Numbered from the stretch's first letter, positions 1 to 9,825 are shown. The stretch is DNA of 64,000 bases from Kordia antarctica (GCF_009901525.1 NZ_CP019288.1:1889501-1953500), one strand, 5' to 3'. The notes: generated by a model from the letters alone, not told the origin. Made by a program: numbers and translations.

Positions 1-1
1 A

Positions 2-796
2 ACTGAAGCAGAAAAAAAACAAAAAGACAGCCTCTTACTAATCTCCCTATCAATCCTAACTCTAGTAATCATCTCCGCATACCTCATCCAAAAAAATACA
101 CGAAAAAAACAATTGCTTGCTGAACAAGCAAAAGACTTAGAAGCGCAAAAAGTTGAGAATTTACTCCAAGAACAAGAACTCGCAAGTATTGACGCCATGA
201 TTGAAGGTCAAGAGAAAGAGCGCAAACGCATTGCAGAAGATTTACACGACGATCTTGGCGCATTGATGGCAACGGTAAAACTACACTTTGATAATATTGA
301 AACCGCACAAAACGAAGACGCAGTGCAAAAAACAAGTTCATTGCTCGATGAAGCGTATGAAAAAATACGAACGCTAGCACACGCCAAAAATGCAGGCGTG
401 ATTGCGAATCAAGGATTGTTGGTTGCAGTGACAAATATGAGTTCAAAAATTACTGATTCTAATAGACTTGATATTGAAGTAATCGCGCACGGATTGGAAG
501 ATCGATTGGAGAATTCACTAGAGTTATCACTTTTTCGAATGATTCAAGAATTGATTGCGAATATCATCAAACATGCGGAAGCTACAAACGCTACGATTCA
601 ATTGACGCAACATGAAAAAAATCTAAATATCATCGTAGAAGACAACGGAAAAGGATTTGAACATTCTAAAATTAAAGAAGTTGGAATTGGCTTGGAAACC
701 ATCAAAAAACGCATCGCACATCTCAACGGAAAACTTTCCATTGATAGTACATTAGGAAAAGGAACAACGATTTTAGTTGATGTTCCGCTTACATAA
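2..796 (+). CDS. Sensor histidine kinase, C-terminal part (5' truncated by window edge)
   Basis: The reading frame is open from the window edge, so the 5' part of the gene is missing. The visible part begins with one membrane helix (about residues 11-32) and a short coiled coil. A HisKA_3-type phosphoacceptor box follows (KERKRIAEDLHDDLGA, with the His before DD). The HATPase domain has an N-box-like ELIANIIKHAEA, a G1 box (EDNGKGFE) and a G2 box (GIGLETIKKR). This is the NarL/LuxR-partner type of two-component kinase. Flavobacterial members often carry N-terminal TPR repeats, which would lie outside the window. The partner response regulator is not visible. A TTG at 113 could be read as a start, but it would cut off the membrane helix. 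Confidence 0.9.
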   Translation, partial: TEAEKKQKDSLLLISLSILTLVIISAYLIQKNTRKKQLLAEQAKDLEAQKVENLLQEQELASIDAMIEGQEKERKRIAEDLHDDLGALMATVKLHFDNIETAQNEDAVQKTSSLLDEAYEKIRTLAHAKNAGVIANQGLLVAVTNMSSKITDSNRLDIEVIAHGLEDRLENSLELSLFRMIQELIANIIKHAEATNATIQLTQHEKNLNIIVEDNGKGFEHSKIKEVGIGLETIKKRIAHLNGKLSIDSTLGKGTTILVDVPLT

Positions 797-833
797 TCTT
801 AGCAAAATTTTCAAAAATCCTTATACATAGGTA

Positions 834-865
834 TTGTTTATAGTACATAAAATAAACTACTTTTA
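834..865 (+). promoter_or_regulatory. Candidate Bacteroidetes promoter for the 893 gene
   Basis: A TTG at 834-836 is followed after 21 bases by TACTTTTA (858-865), close to the -33 TTG / -7 TAnnTTTG consensus of Bacteroidetes sigma-ABfr. It lies 28 bp upstream of the ATG. The call rests on the motif only. Confidence 0.35.
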
Positions 866-892
866 TATAAATTAATCAATAACCACCATATT

Positions 893-2815
893 ATGAAATC
901 ATTGCTATTTTCTTTTTTCGGATTATTTTGTGTCGTTTTTATGTCTGCGCAAGAAGCTGAAAAAAATCCTTTTGAAGAGAAATTAAAAGAAAAACAAGAA
1001 CTTGTCTATAACTTAATAGACGAAAAGGAAAAGTTTGATAGAGAAACTGCCATATTAAAAGCAGAATTAGAGAAACTAACTGATGAACAAGAAATAAAAA
1101 AAGCAACTACAGAGTTAGAAAGTCGTAAAAAAACAGCAAAGGAAAAGCAAGAAGAAATTGTTAATGTTTGTTCTGATTACACAAAATATCGTGGATATTT
1201 GGAAGAATACGAAAATATAACAGCAGAGGTTTTAACGAAATACAAAGCCCGAATTTGCGAAATATACAAAGAAGCAACTCCAGAAGTAGATCCAACAAAA
1301 TTCATCATTATTGGAGAAAATGATCCTATAAAAGCCGAAGATTTATTAGACAATGAAAATACCAAAAAAGTACTAGCTGATGTTTTTAGCATTGACAGTA
1401 AAACGAATCTAGGAACGTTTGAAATTCCTGGAGAAAATTCATTTATAACTTTTTATAGTGAGAAAGTTAAAAGAGGAAAAAATAAGATAATTTTTCAAAA
1501 AGCTGTAAAAAACCCTACCGTTTATATAGATAACAATAGTTATGCACTACCAATTGAACAGTTAATAATTTATGAGAAAAATAGAGCAAACCAATCTGAA
1601 ATTTCAAATAATAAAAAAGATTCTACCAAAGTTGCTCCCAACAATGAATCGAATACAAATAAAATATCAAAAACTGAACCTCCAGTAATGCAACCTTTCC
1701 CAAAAGGTGCTTTATTTAAATCAATACAAATAGAAATTCATGAAGGTGGAATTGTTGACACTCGTTTGATATTAGAATCAGTAGATCACAAAACGCATTT
1801 TTATTTTGAAGGAAGATCGCCTGTTAGTATTTTAAACTATACTAGAAGAGTTTCCCGTGGAAGTTTTTTAGAATATTCACACTATGTTAGTTTAGATGGA
1901 ATTACCATATATAACGAAGAAATCCTTTCTCAATTATTAGTAAAATATACAGATGTATTGGATTATCATCCAAATGCTGGTAGTAATTATGTTCCTGATG
2001 ACATATCATATAAGTTCCCAACTGATGAAACAAAAGAGGCTTCAGCTGAAAGACGAACTTATGAGGTAATTAACAATAATCACTTACAACATGTATTAGA
2101 TTTACGAACGTACACAGACATGTTAGGATTATTTGGAGATGAAGCAAATGGATTATTCCAAATAGAAGGTAAAGCCGATTTTTTCATTATTCCGTTCAAC
2201 ATACAACGTTCTTCAATATATCTGTTAAAAAAAGTATCTCCATTTGTGCGTTATTCGAGATTTGATGATGATGAAGATTTTATTAATACAACGCTAAATA
2301 CTGGAACAAGTACGTATGAATTTGACAATAAAAAATTAGGCTTACTTGAACGTTCTACTTTAGAAATGGGTATGGAAATTGATATCTTTAATTGCCGATT
2401 TGTGAAAGAATCACCTTTTTGGATTTCTTTATACACTCCACTCACATACAATGTAACACGAATTCAAGCAGACCCTACGAAAGAAAAAGTAAACTTCAAA
2501 ACACTTGGGTACGGTTTAGGTGCAGAAATAGAATTAAAACGTTTCAATAATTTTGGGTTAACTTTAGGTTACGAACTCAAAGGTTATTCATTCCTTGGCG
2601 ATTACTCAGAAGAAAAAATACGAGAACCTAGTTATTTAAAAACTCAAACTGTAAAAGCCGAAATATTCTACTTTCCAGGTTCAGACAGATCACAATCAAT
2701 TTTCTTGCGTATGAAAAGTATCAGAGATGTCAGTTCTGGGAATGCAGATTCATTCTTCCAATTACAAATTGGTTATAGATTTACCATAGGAGTTGGCGCA
2801 GTAAAAGCGAAATAA
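893..2815 (+). CDS. Exported coiled-coil protein with probable C-terminal outer-membrane beta-strands
   Basis: I do not recognise a named family. The 640-residue product starts with a signal peptide ending near MSAQEAE. Residues about 25-100 are Lys/Glu-rich heptad-like coiled coil. A polar Asn/Ser/Lys linker lies around residues 230-260. The last ~200 residues have alternating hydrophobic strands (for example LGYGLGAEIELKRF) and end in a GYRF-type terminal strand, as in outer-membrane barrels. Export to the envelope is therefore likely, with a periplasmic coiled coil and a membrane-inserted C-terminus. The gene stands alone between the kinase and a dispersed repeat element. Function is unknown. 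Confidence 0.75.
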   Translation: MKSLLFSFFGLFCVVFMSAQEAEKNPFEEKLKEKQELVYNLIDEKEKFDRETAILKAELEKLTDEQEIKKATTELESRKKTAKEKQEEIVNVCSDYTKYRGYLEEYENITAEVLTKYKARICEIYKEATPEVDPTKFIIIGENDPIKAEDLLDNENTKKVLADVFSIDSKTNLGTFEIPGENSFITFYSEKVKRGKNKIIFQKAVKNPTVYIDNNSYALPIEQLIIYEKNRANQSEISNNKKDSTKVAPNNESNTNKISKTEPPVMQPFPKGALFKSIQIEIHEGGIVDTRLILESVDHKTHFYFEGRSPVSILNYTRRVSRGSFLEYSHYVSLDGITIYNEEILSQLLVKYTDVLDYHPNAGSNYVPDDISYKFPTDETKEASAERRTYEVINNNHLQHVLDLRTYTDMLGLFGDEANGLFQIEGKADFFIIPFNIQRSSIYLLKKVSPFVRYSRFDDDEDFINTTLNTGTSTYEFDNKKLGLLERSTLEMGMEIDIFNCRFVKESPFWISLYTPLTYNVTRIQADPTKEKVNFKTLGYGLGAEIELKRFNNFGLTLGYELKGYSFLGDYSEEKIREPSYLKTQTVKAEIFYFPGSDRSQSIFLRMKSIRDVSSGNADSFFQLQIGYRFTIGVGAVKAK

Positions 2816-2873
2816 TACTGGTTATTGTTCAAATTTATTATAACAGAAGGTGATTGTTTTTTCTTCATAATTC

Positions 2874-3068
2874 GTTCTTTTTCCGCAGTGTAGCAAACAT
2901 TTTTCGTTAAGAATTTTTGAAGCCTTGGAAAAAATTTAGAAAAATGATTGCGATTTTAGTTTTTCAGAGAAAAAACTAAAAACACCTCTGGAAAAACGCA
3001 CTTTCTTTTGTTGAAGCCTGTGCTGAACTTGATTCAGTATTCTTTGTGCGAACAAAGAAAAAGAAAAG
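2874..3068 (-). repeat. Dispersed stem-loop element family 1, copy 1
   Basis: This intergenic stretch aligns in reverse orientation with copies near 32.9, 58.8 and 59.7 kb. Shared landmarks, read on the minus strand, are a CTTTG-loop-CAAAG hairpin, AAAGAAAGTGCG, CCAGAGG, a TTTTAG...CTAAAA hairpin (stem arms 2954-2964 and 2971-2981), CCAAGGCTTCAAAAATT, TTAACG and CTGCGGAAAAAG. A REP-like palindrome (3023-3037) interrupts it between the first hairpin and AAAGAAAGTGCG. It fills most of the 272-bp gap between two gene 3' ends. Confidence 0.7.
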
Positions 3069-3087
3069 ATGAAAATAAAGTTATTAG

Positions 3088-4707
3088 CTAAACTTCCAAC
3101 GAAGTAAACTCAAAAGTAGTCCCGTTGAACAAGCCTTTATCACTCAGTTTTAACGACGGGATTACTAACAATGCCATAAACGAAAGTGTCATATATGGCG
3201 CACGTAATCTACTTCCCATTTGTTTTGATAACTTGTCCAACTTAGCATATTCCTCGCCTATTTCCCAACCTGTTTTATCGCTCATAATTCCTGCAACTGG
3301 TAATGAAACTACATGTTCAGAAGTATCTGAAACAGCACAAATTCCACCTTTGTTATCTATCAGTAAATTTACAGCCTTGCAAATGGCTTCGTCAGAAACA
3401 CCAACGGCAATAATATTATGTGAATCGTGTCCAACGGAAGAAGCAATTGCGCCTTCTTTCAATCCAAAATTTTTGATAAATGCCATTGCTGGCGAATCGT
3501 CATTGTAGCGATTCACAACAGTCATTTTTAAAATATCTTCTTCTAGGTTTGAAACTAGGTTTCCATCTTCAATTAAGTTATCAAGAATCAACTCGTTTGT
3601 CACCAATTCGCCCTCTAAAGCTTCAATCACGCGGATTTGACTTTTCGTGGCTTCGACTTGAAAATCAAGTACATTTTTTTTAGAAGTATTAAAATTATTC
3701 AGAATTTCAAACGGCACACTTTCTATGTGTGAGTTTCCACCAGAAGCAACACAAATTCCATCAATATATGTTTCTAATACCTTGAAATTTTTCAAATCTT
3801 TAAGTACAACAAAATCTGCAAAATCATTAATTCGCAACTGTCCAACGTCCAAATTATAATGTTTCACCGGATTTATACAAGCCGTTTGTAACACTTTAAA
3901 AACGTCAACACCTTTTGCCACAGCTCGTGCGCACAAATCATTAATATGTCCAACTAACAAGTCATCAGGATGTTTATCGTCTGAACAAAACATCATGTTC
4001 TCAAAATGTTCATCTAATAACGGAATTAACGCTTCAAAGTTTTTTGCGGCACTTCCTTCACGAATAATGACTTTCATGCGTTTTTGTAACTTTTCTAAGG
4101 CTTCATCATACGTAAAACACTCATGATCGGTAGAAATTCCTGCGTTTATATATCTTGAAATATCTTCACCGCGTAATCCTGGCGCATGTCCGTCAATAGG
4201 TTTCTCGAAATATTTCGCCCAAGCAATTTTTTTCATGACTTCTTCATCTCTAAACAACACACCTGGATAATTCATCATTTCTGCCAAATACTTGATTTCT
4301 GGCATTTCCAATAATTCTTTAATATCATTCGAATCAAGAATTGCGCCTGCCGATTCAAAACTCGTTGCTGGCACACAAGATGGCGCGCCAAAGTTGAACT
4401 TAAAAGGTACTTTCTTTCCGTTTTCAATCATGAATTCAACACCAACTTTTCCCAAGACATTGGCAATTTCATGCGGATCAGAAACCGTTGCCACAGTTCC
4501 GTGCAACACCGCCAAACGTGCAAACTCTGAAGGAACTAACATCGAACTTTCAATATGAATATGTGCATCTACAAATCCAGGAATGATATAACTTTCCACA
4601 CTGTGATTTTTTGCCACAATGCTTGTGATTTTCCCATCTAGAATATGAATTTCTCCTTTGTAGATTTTTTTATTGAAGATATCTACGATGTTCCCTTGTT
4701 TAATCAT
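3088..4707 (-). CDS. ade: Adenine deaminase
   Basis: Converts adenine to hypoxanthine and ammonia in purine salvage, in the cytoplasm. The 539-residue protein is near the usual family length and shows the amidohydrolase metal motif [12 protein letters not shown] near residue 45. Family-typical stretches follow: [34 protein letters not shown], and the C-terminal [13 protein letters not shown] and [15 protein letters not shown]. The ATG at 4707 is chosen because the N-terminal [16 protein letters not shown] matches the amidohydrolase beta-sandwich entry. It is monocistronic and divergent from the small peptide gene at 4803. The family is well conserved, so confidence is high. Confidence 0.95.
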   Translation of the reverse strand: MIKQGNIVDIFNKKIYKGEIHILDGKITSIVAKNHSVESYIIPGFVDAHIHIESSMLVPSEFARLAVLHGTVATVSDPHEIANVLGKVGVEFMIENGKKVPFKFNFGAPSCVPATSFESAGAILDSNDIKELLEMPEIKYLAEMMNYPGVLFRDEEVMKKIAWAKYFEKPIDGHAPGLRGEDISRYINAGISTDHECFTYDEALEKLQKRMKVIIREGSAAKNFEALIPLLDEHFENMMFCSDDKHPDDLLVGHINDLCARAVAKGVDVFKVLQTACINPVKHYNLDVGQLRINDFADFVVLKDLKNFKVLETYIDGICVASGGNSHIESVPFEILNNFNTSKKNVLDFQVEATKSQIRVIEALEGELVTNELILDNLIEDGNLVSNLEEDILKMTVVNRYNDDSPAMAFIKNFGLKEGAIASSVGHDSHNIIAVGVSDEAICKAVNLLIDNKGGICAVSDTSEHVVSLPVAGIMSDKTGWEIGEEYAKLDKLSKQMGSRLRAPYMTLSFMALLVIPSLKLSDKGLFNGTTFEFTSLEV

Positions 4708-4802
4708 CTTATGTTAAATAAATGTAAAAACTTACAATAATAAGTTTTTACTTACGTTAAGTTAATTATATTAACGAATATAAAATTTTAAACTATTAAA
4801 TT

Positions 4803-5048
4803 ATGAAAAAAAAGAATTTAAGTAAGTTGAACTTAAAGAAAAGTATTGTTTCTGAATTGAATAATTCAAATAAAATTATTGGAGGGAAAGAGAAATCAAT
4901 ACATGAGACAAATTGTAATCTATGCCCACCTACTGATTCAGATGCATGTCCATCAGCTAATAATGATTGTACACCACCACCTCAACCCTCAGAAAAGATT
5001 ACTTGTGGTATATTTTGCTCTTTAGCCGCTTGTTATTTAAACATATAA
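4803..5048 (+). CDS. GG-leader Cys-rich peptide, lanthipeptide-like precursor
   Basis: The 81-residue product has a leader starting MKKKNLSKLNLKKSIVSEL and an IIGG site at residues 25-28. This matches four other small genes in the window (26856, 27163, 52264, 52586). The predicted core has seven Cys (38, 41, 49, 56, 68, 72, 77) plus several Ser/Thr, ending in a hydrophobic stretch with three Cys. From memory, such leaders are annotated in Bacteroidota as class I lanthipeptide precursors cleaved at GG by a C39-type exporter. No synthetase or transporter adjoins it, so modification would have to be in trans. It is monocistronic and followed by a strong hairpin terminator. Confidence 0.75.
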   Translation: MKKKNLSKLNLKKSIVSELNNSNKIIGGKEKSIHETNCNLCPPTDSDACPSANNDCTPPPQPSEKITCGIFCSLAACYLNI

Positions 5049-5054
5049 AGCAAA

Positions 5055-5083
5055 GAACCTTTCAGCAAAAAACTGAAAGGTTC
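5055..5083 (+). terminator. Hairpin terminator between convergent genes
   Basis: A perfect 11-bp stem (GAACCTTTCAG / CTGAAAGGTTC) with a 7-base loop is flanked by T/A-rich runs on both sides. It can serve the peptide gene at 4803 and the convergent peptidase gene ending at 5105. Confidence 0.85.
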
Positions 5084-5104
5084 TTATAAAAATACTTTTA
5101 AATT

Positions 5105-7162
5105 TTAGTTCTTATCACTCAAGAAACTATAATTCTTAGCATAGTACAACATTTGGTTGTCAAATGCCGCTGGTTGTTCAATTGTAATCGCTATAATTTC
5201 TCCTGCATCATTTGTTTCTGGAGTTAACACAGGATTTACAAATCCACCATTAGGATTTGCCTTAAATTGGTCATTACGCTTCAATACTTCCGTATGCATT
5301 TTCTGGTCTACTTTTACTCCGTAACCTTCTACTAAAGCTCTTGCAGCTTCAAAATCTCCTTCAGATTTGATTCGTTGTGTTTCACGTAATAACTGACCAA
5401 ATAATTCACGTAATTTTACATAATCAGTAATGTTGTAATACGATTTTCCGTCACGTGTTACTTTTTCAATTACGTTATCTTTTTGTCCTTTTTCAAAAAC
5501 CCACGCAGAAACCCATTGTCTGTTTACCATGTGATCTTCTTCTACATCATCACCAATTTTTAAACGAATTAATTGTGTCATCAAACCATTTCTGATATAG
5601 CCATCATACGCAGCTTTTCCAACACCTTCAGTATCTTCAACCAAGCCAAGTTCTTTTAGTTTTGGATCCATTAAATAGTATAATCCAACTAAATCAGCTC
5701 TTCCTTCTTCCATAGTAGAAGCATAGTTTTTCAAGGTTTCTTTTGGTTGCCCAATTCCAGGATTTATCTGTCCAGAAGCATGACCAATTACTTCATGTAA
5801 AGATGTATGTAATTTATCAGCAAGCTTTCCATACTTTTTTTCTAATTCATACTCTTCATCATCATGAACAAATTCTTTTAATCTTCCAGAACCTCCATTT
5901 TGTCCATACGCATTGATAATATTTGCCAAAGAAACTGATTTAGAACCATGTTCTTGACGAATCCAATTGTTATTTGGTAAGTTTACGCCTATTGGTGTTT
6001 TCGGTGAAGCATCTCCAGCTTCTCCTGCAACATTAATAGATTTATATGTTACACCAACAACATTTTTCTTTTTATGACTATCAATTAATGGAGAGTTATC
6101 TTCAAACCATTGTGCATTATCAGATAAGACTGCCATTTTCTTAGACATGTCAACATCTTCTATTTGTATAATACTCTCGTACGAACCTCTGTATCCTTTT
6201 GGATCATTATATACTTCAATAAATCCATTGATCCAATCAATGTTTCCTTCTGTTGAAGTTGCCCAAGAAATACAATATTGATCCCACGTATCTAAACTTC
6301 CAGTTTTGTAATATTCAATTAATAAACCTAATGTTTCCCCTTGTTTTTCATTTTCGGCAACACCTTTTGCTTTTTCTAACCAATAAATAATTTTATCAAT
6401 TGCGTCTCCGTACATTCCGCCAGATTTCCATACTTTTTCAACAAGTTTTCCATCTTCACGAACTAGTTTAGAGTTCAATCCAGCTTCTACTGGTTGCCCT
6501 TCTGGACCTTTGTAAGCCGTTTTGTAAAATTCTTCTACATCAGCAGTTGTAATATCTGCTCCATAAAAGTTGACTGCTGACGCTAATACATTATCAACAC
6601 CATCTTTTTTATTTACTTTTTTAGTGTCTTTATCATTGAAAATGACGTCTAAAGCTTCTCCTTTTAATTCTGTATTTGTGGATGCTAATAAACTATCTAC
6701 AAGATACGATTTATCAAATTCAGGCTTTAACTTATCGTTTGAATTATGATGATGAATTCCGTTAGAAACCCAAACCATTTTCAAATATTCTTCAAAAGCT
6801 TTCCAATCATCCGATTCTTTATCGCCTTCATAATTTACATACACATTTTCAAGTGCTTCTCTAATCGCTAAATTATGTCGGTAATTTTGGTCCCACATAA
6901 TATCTCTCCCTGAAAGTCCAGCTTGCGTTAGGTAATAGACTAACTTTTTTTCTTTCAATGTCAACGCATCAAATCCAGGTATTTCATATCGTAGAATATC
7001 TACATCACCAAATTCTTCTACTTTGAACTCCATTCTTCCATCTTCAGCTACTTCAATAAATTGAGCTTCATAAGGATCTGTTTTTACCTCTTCTTCTTTT
7101 TGTGCACAAGAAAATAGCATTCCTGCGACTAATGCTACTCCTACAATTGATTTTAATTTCAT
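5105..7162 (-). CDS. Dipeptidyl-peptidase III family zinc peptidase (M49), lipoprotein
   Basis: Removes dipeptides from the N-terminus of peptides. The 685-residue protein carries the M49 zinc signature HEVIGH (residues 456-461, with catalytic E457) and the second motif EEGRAD (485-490, matching EECRAE, with E486 as the probable third zinc ligand). The Cys of the eukaryotic motif is Gly here. The N-terminus is a lipoprotein signal (hydrophobic run, then FSCAQ with Cys19), so it is probably envelope-anchored rather than cytosolic. The ATG at 7162 gives the full signal peptide. Automatic annotations sometimes mislabel this family. A -7 box lies about 90 bp upstream. Confidence 0.9.
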   Translation of the reverse strand: MKLKSIVGVALVAGMLFSCAQKEEEVKTDPYEAQFIEVAEDGRMEFKVEEFGDVDILRYEIPGFDALTLKEKKLVYYLTQAGLSGRDIMWDQNYRHNLAIREALENVYVNYEGDKESDDWKAFEEYLKMVWVSNGIHHHNSNDKLKPEFDKSYLVDSLLASTNTELKGEALDVIFNDKDTKKVNKKDGVDNVLASAVNFYGADITTADVEEFYKTAYKGPEGQPVEAGLNSKLVREDGKLVEKVWKSGGMYGDAIDKIIYWLEKAKGVAENEKQGETLGLLIEYYKTGSLDTWDQYCISWATSTEGNIDWINGFIEVYNDPKGYRGSYESIIQIEDVDMSKKMAVLSDNAQWFEDNSPLIDSHKKKNVVGVTYKSINVAGEAGDASPKTPIGVNLPNNNWIRQEHGSKSVSLANIINAYGQNGGSGRLKEFVHDDEEYELEKKYGKLADKLHTSLHEVIGHASGQINPGIGQPKETLKNYASTMEEGRADLVGLYYLMDPKLKELGLVEDTEGVGKAAYDGYIRNGLMTQLIRLKIGDDVEEDHMVNRQWVSAWVFEKGQKDNVIEKVTRDGKSYYNITDYVKLRELFGQLLRETQRIKSEGDFEAARALVEGYGVKVDQKMHTEVLKRNDQFKANPNGGFVNPVLTPETNDAGEIIAITIEQPAAFDNQMLYYAKNYSFLSDKN

Positions 7163-7251
7163 CTGTTAGTTATTATCTGTTTCTTATTTGGTTTTTGAAA
7201 ATATGAAAAAGAAAGCGTCTATTTTGTATAAAATCGCTATTCTTTATGCTA

Positions 7252-7259
7252 CAAATGTA
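7252..7259 (-). promoter_or_regulatory. -7 box of candidate promoter for the M49 peptidase
   Basis: On the minus strand this reads TACATTTG, an exact TAnnTTTG match, about 90 bp upstream of the 7162 start. No clear TTTG is present at the -33 position. Confidence 0.35.
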
Positions 7260-7320
7260 ATCAATTCAATAAAACATTAAAAATTTGTACATTAGCATTA
7301 CTAACTAATATCCGAATAAT

Positions 7321-8358
7321 ATGAAAATTCTAAAGTATGTACTACTATTACTACTTGTACTTATTGTTGCTGGAGCTATTTTTATAGCAACAAGAGCAAA
7401 TGATTATGATGTTGTAAGAAGTAAAGTGATTAAAGCTCCTATTACTACCGTTTTTAATAATATTAATGATTATAAAAATTGGGAAGCTTGGGGACCTTGG
7501 ATGGAAGAAGATTCTACCATTGTAGTAACGTATAACGAACAAACATCTGGTGTTGGCGCTAATTATTCATGGACAAGTGATAATGGACCAGGAAAGATGA
7601 AAACGGTAAGTCTGACACAAAACAAATCTATTGAACAAGAAATGCAATTTGGTGATTATGAACCAACTGATGTCTATTGGACATTTGAAGAAGTTGAAGA
7701 AGGAACGAAAGTAAGTTGGGGAATGAAAAGTGATAAAACTGCTTTTGTTTTCAAAATGTTTGCTGTGATGGGCGGCGGAATGGACAAAATGTTGGGCGAT
7801 ATGGAAGAGAAAGGACTCAATAGTATTGAACGTGAAGTGCTAGCCGAACTTGAAAAAAATCCTCCAAAACAATTCCGATTAAGCGAAGTAACACAACAAC
7901 AATTAACCGCGAAGAAATTTATTGGGTTTCATCAAAAAACGACTACGGATGCTGTCATGGAAGATATGTCGAAGTTGTTTATGGAATTTATGCCAAAAGC
8001 CGGAATGTACGCCGCTAAAAATAAACTAGAAAGCTATACACCTGGTTCTTTATTTATAAAATGGGATGAAGAAACTAAAGAAGCCGAATTCTACATTGGT
8101 CTTTTAGTTGATGCTGAAACTAAGCTTCCTAAAGAAAAAGGAATGATCGTAACTAAAATTCCTGCTGGAAATTCTGTGAAGATTTCAAAATATGGACCTT
8201 ATGGAGTTGGAGACTATGAAGCACATACTATGATTGGAACATATATAGGAAAAAACAATCTGACACAAAATGGTCCAATTTGGGAACTATATGTAAATGA
8301 TCCTATGAATGTAAAACCTGAAAATGTACAAACAGATATTTATTATCCTGTGAAATAA
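7321..8358 (+). CDS. Membrane-anchored SRPBCC (START-like) plus GyrI-like domain protein
   Basis: The 345-residue protein has an N-terminal hydrophobic anchor (residues 4-24). A polyketide-cyclase/SRPBCC fold follows at about 30-175 (V-I-K-A-P-I-x-x-V-F then WxxWGPW). From about 190 to 345 there is a GyrI-like effector-binding domain (LTAKKFIGFH ... ISKYGPYG ... WELYVNDP). The combination recurs in Bacteroidota and is usually of unknown role, probably small-ligand binding at the membrane. It is monocistronic, divergent from the M49 peptidase, and followed by a hairpin terminator. No catalytic residue can be assigned. Confidence 0.85.
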   Translation: MKILKYVLLLLLVLIVAGAIFIATRANDYDVVRSKVIKAPITTVFNNINDYKNWEAWGPWMEEDSTIVVTYNEQTSGVGANYSWTSDNGPGKMKTVSLTQNKSIEQEMQFGDYEPTDVYWTFEEVEEGTKVSWGMKSDKTAFVFKMFAVMGGGMDKMLGDMEEKGLNSIEREVLAELEKNPPKQFRLSEVTQQQLTAKKFIGFHQKTTTDAVMEDMSKLFMEFMPKAGMYAAKNKLESYTPGSLFIKWDEETKEAEFYIGLLVDAETKLPKEKGMIVTKIPAGNSVKISKYGPYGVGDYEAHTMIGTYIGKNNLTQNGPIWELYVNDPMNVKPENVQTDIYYPVK

Positions 8359-8382
8359 AATCATCTATAAATTTATACTTGA

Positions 8383-8424
8383 AGATTGTCTAAATTGTAA
8401 GCAATGACTACTTTTAGACAATCT
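8383..8424 (+). terminator. Hairpin terminator after the SRPBCC gene
   Basis: A 12-bp stem (AGATTGTCTAAA / TTTAGACAATCT) is followed directly by TTTTTTA. It lies 25 bp downstream of the stop codon. Confidence 0.8.
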
Positions 8425-8433
8425 TTTTTATTT

Positions 8434-8508
8434 GTGAAACTCAATTTTAGGAAGCTTTTCAAAGTGTATTCAAAATTGTACGTTGAACTAATTTCGATTG
8501 AATAAAAG
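8434..8508 (+). repeat. Structured RNA-like element, copy 1, upstream of crcB
   Basis: The sequence starts GTGAAACTCAAT and has an outer stem CAATTTT/AAAATTG (8442-8448 with 8472-8478) and an inner stem GCTTT/AAAGT. It is followed by GTTGAACTAA and a weak third hairpin. The 37-base double-stem unit aligns base for base with a second copy at 9991-10027, with paired changes in both stems. Both copies begin just after a terminator and precede a transporter gene. Confidence 0.55.
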
Positions 8509-8515
8509 TAACTAC

Positions 8516-8887
8516 ATGAAACAACTCTTATTAGTGTTCCTTGGCGGCGGATTTGGAAGTGCATTGCGCTTTCTATTGGGCAAATATCTTAACAATGCTG
8601 GAGCTGGAATTCCGTATGGAACATTTGCAGCTAATGTTTTAGGAAGTTTGTTAATTGGAATCATTTTAGGATTGGCTGCCAAAAACGAAGCTATTAGTGA
8701 ACAACATACGTTATTACTTGCCACAGGATTTTGTGGTGGTTTTACAACATTCTCCACATTTGCCTACGAAAATCATGTCTTATTAAAATCAGGCGATTTC
8801 ACAACTTTTTTCCTTTATACGATTGCTAGCTTTGTAATTGGTTTTGCAGCTGTATTTTTAGGGTTGTATGTGGTAAAGTATTTTTAA
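8516..8887 (+). CDS. crcB: Fluoride exporter CrcB/Fluc
   Basis: Small membrane channel that exports fluoride as a dual-topology dimer. The 123-residue protein has four hydrophobic helices and the family landmarks GGGFGSALRF near the N-terminus, GTFAANVLGSLLIG in the second helix, and GFCGGFTTFSTFA in the third. I start at the ATG at 8516. A TTG six codons upstream (8498) would only add a polar stub. I looked for a fluoride riboswitch in the leader and did not recognise one. Instead the leader holds the structured element that recurs before the MFS gene. Confidence 0.95.
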   Translation: MKQLLLVFLGGGFGSALRFLLGKYLNNAGAGIPYGTFAANVLGSLLIGIILGLAAKNEAISEQHTLLLATGFCGGFTTFSTFAYENHVLLKSGDFTTFFLYTIASFVIGFAAVFLGLYVVKYF

Positions 8888-9103
8888 TTAATCGCGTATC
8901 CGTAAAGTATACTAAAGCGCGTCAGTTTCAACTTTTTGTTGATTTGTTTTTTGTTAATTCGTTAATTCGTTAATTCGTTAATTCGAAAAAAACATTTTCA
9001 CATTTAAAACTCAACATTTAGCATTTAAAATTCTTTTCACTTTTCATTTCGACTTCGCACAACGCAGCGCACTTTTAACTCTTCACTTTTAACTTTTAAC
9101 TCT
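8888..9103. repeat. Low-complexity gap with 8-bp tandem repeat
   Basis: GTTAATTC is repeated four times at 8953-8984. AT-rich degenerate repeats of the type ACTTTTAACT follow up to the convergent gene end. I see no gene. Confidence 0.8.
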
Positions 9104-9709
9104 TTAGTGTTTCTCAAAAGCCTTCACACCTGCATTAATTTCCGTCTTTAAAAAGTTGACTCTTGGCGGAACAGGACACGAATATCGATCGCTGTACGCG
9201 CAATATGGATTGTATGCGTTGTTGAAATTAATTTCGATGGTATTTCCTGCCGGAATAGTTAAATCAATATAACGTCCGCCGCCGTAACTTGCAAATCCAT
9301 TCGTTTCATCTGTAAATGGTAAAAACAAATCGTCTTTGTATTTTGGGTCTTGATTTGGGTCTTGATTTTTATAGATTTCTAATGAATATTCTTTTCCATT
9401 AAGTTTGAAAGTTGCAATTCCGTAACACTTATAAATTGGTGTTCGTGCAGTAGAAGTCTTCATTTTGAAAGGCTTTGAATCTGGTGTCAGCTTGAAACTT
9501 GCCGTTACTTTGAAAGTGTCGTTTACTGGGAAAAACGCTAATGCATTAAAGGTTTTCAAATCTTTTGGCTTCAAAGGTGATGTAGAAGCATCTTTATATT
9601 CCGCATTCAATTCTCGCTGAAATTCAGTTTCTCCTATAAGTGCTGTTTTTTCTTGTGAACAGCTCACATTCATTACTAAAACACAGAGTATCAGAAAGGT
9701 ATTTTTCAT
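9104..9709 (-). CDS. DUF1684-family lipoprotein
   Basis: The 201-residue protein has a lipoprotein signal with Cys near residue 18 (NVSCSQ). The family-typical region includes FFPVNDTFKV, TPIYKCYGIATFKLNG, LFLPFTDETNGFASYGGGRY and the C-terminal YNPYCAYSDRYSCPVPP with conserved Cys and aromatic residues. DUF1684 proteins are common in Bacteroidota and Actinobacteria, and their biochemical role is unknown. Its 3' end faces the crcB 3' end across low-complexity DNA. No operon partner is visible. Confidence 0.9.
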   Translation of the reverse strand: MKNTFLILCVLVMNVSCSQEKTALIGETEFQRELNAEYKDASTSPLKPKDLKTFNALAFFPVNDTFKVTASFKLTPDSKPFKMKTSTARTPIYKCYGIATFKLNGKEYSLEIYKNQDPNQDPKYKDDLFLPFTDETNGFASYGGGRYIDLTIPAGNTIEINFNNAYNPYCAYSDRYSCPVPPRVNFLKTEINAGVKAFEKH

Positions 9710-9817
9710 CAGATATAATTCAATTTAATTAGACAATTTTCAAAATATAATAAATCCAAAAATACAATTTGTCATCAAATAATTGAAGGTTTTTATTTTT
9801 TGTGTACAATTTTTATG

Positions 9818-9825
9818 TAGTTTTG
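9818..9825 (+). promoter_or_regulatory. Candidate -7 box of a short transcript
   Basis: TAGTTTTG matches TAnnTTTG. A TTTG ends at 9802, only 15 bases upstream of the box, which is shorter than the usual 17-23. A transcript from here would run about 140 nt to the terminator at 9946-9975. Confidence 0.3.

Noticed and set aside
8425-8515. Fluoride riboswitch upstream of crcB
   Set aside because: The leader lacks the conserved riboswitch core as I know it. It matches instead the repeat that also precedes the MFS gene.
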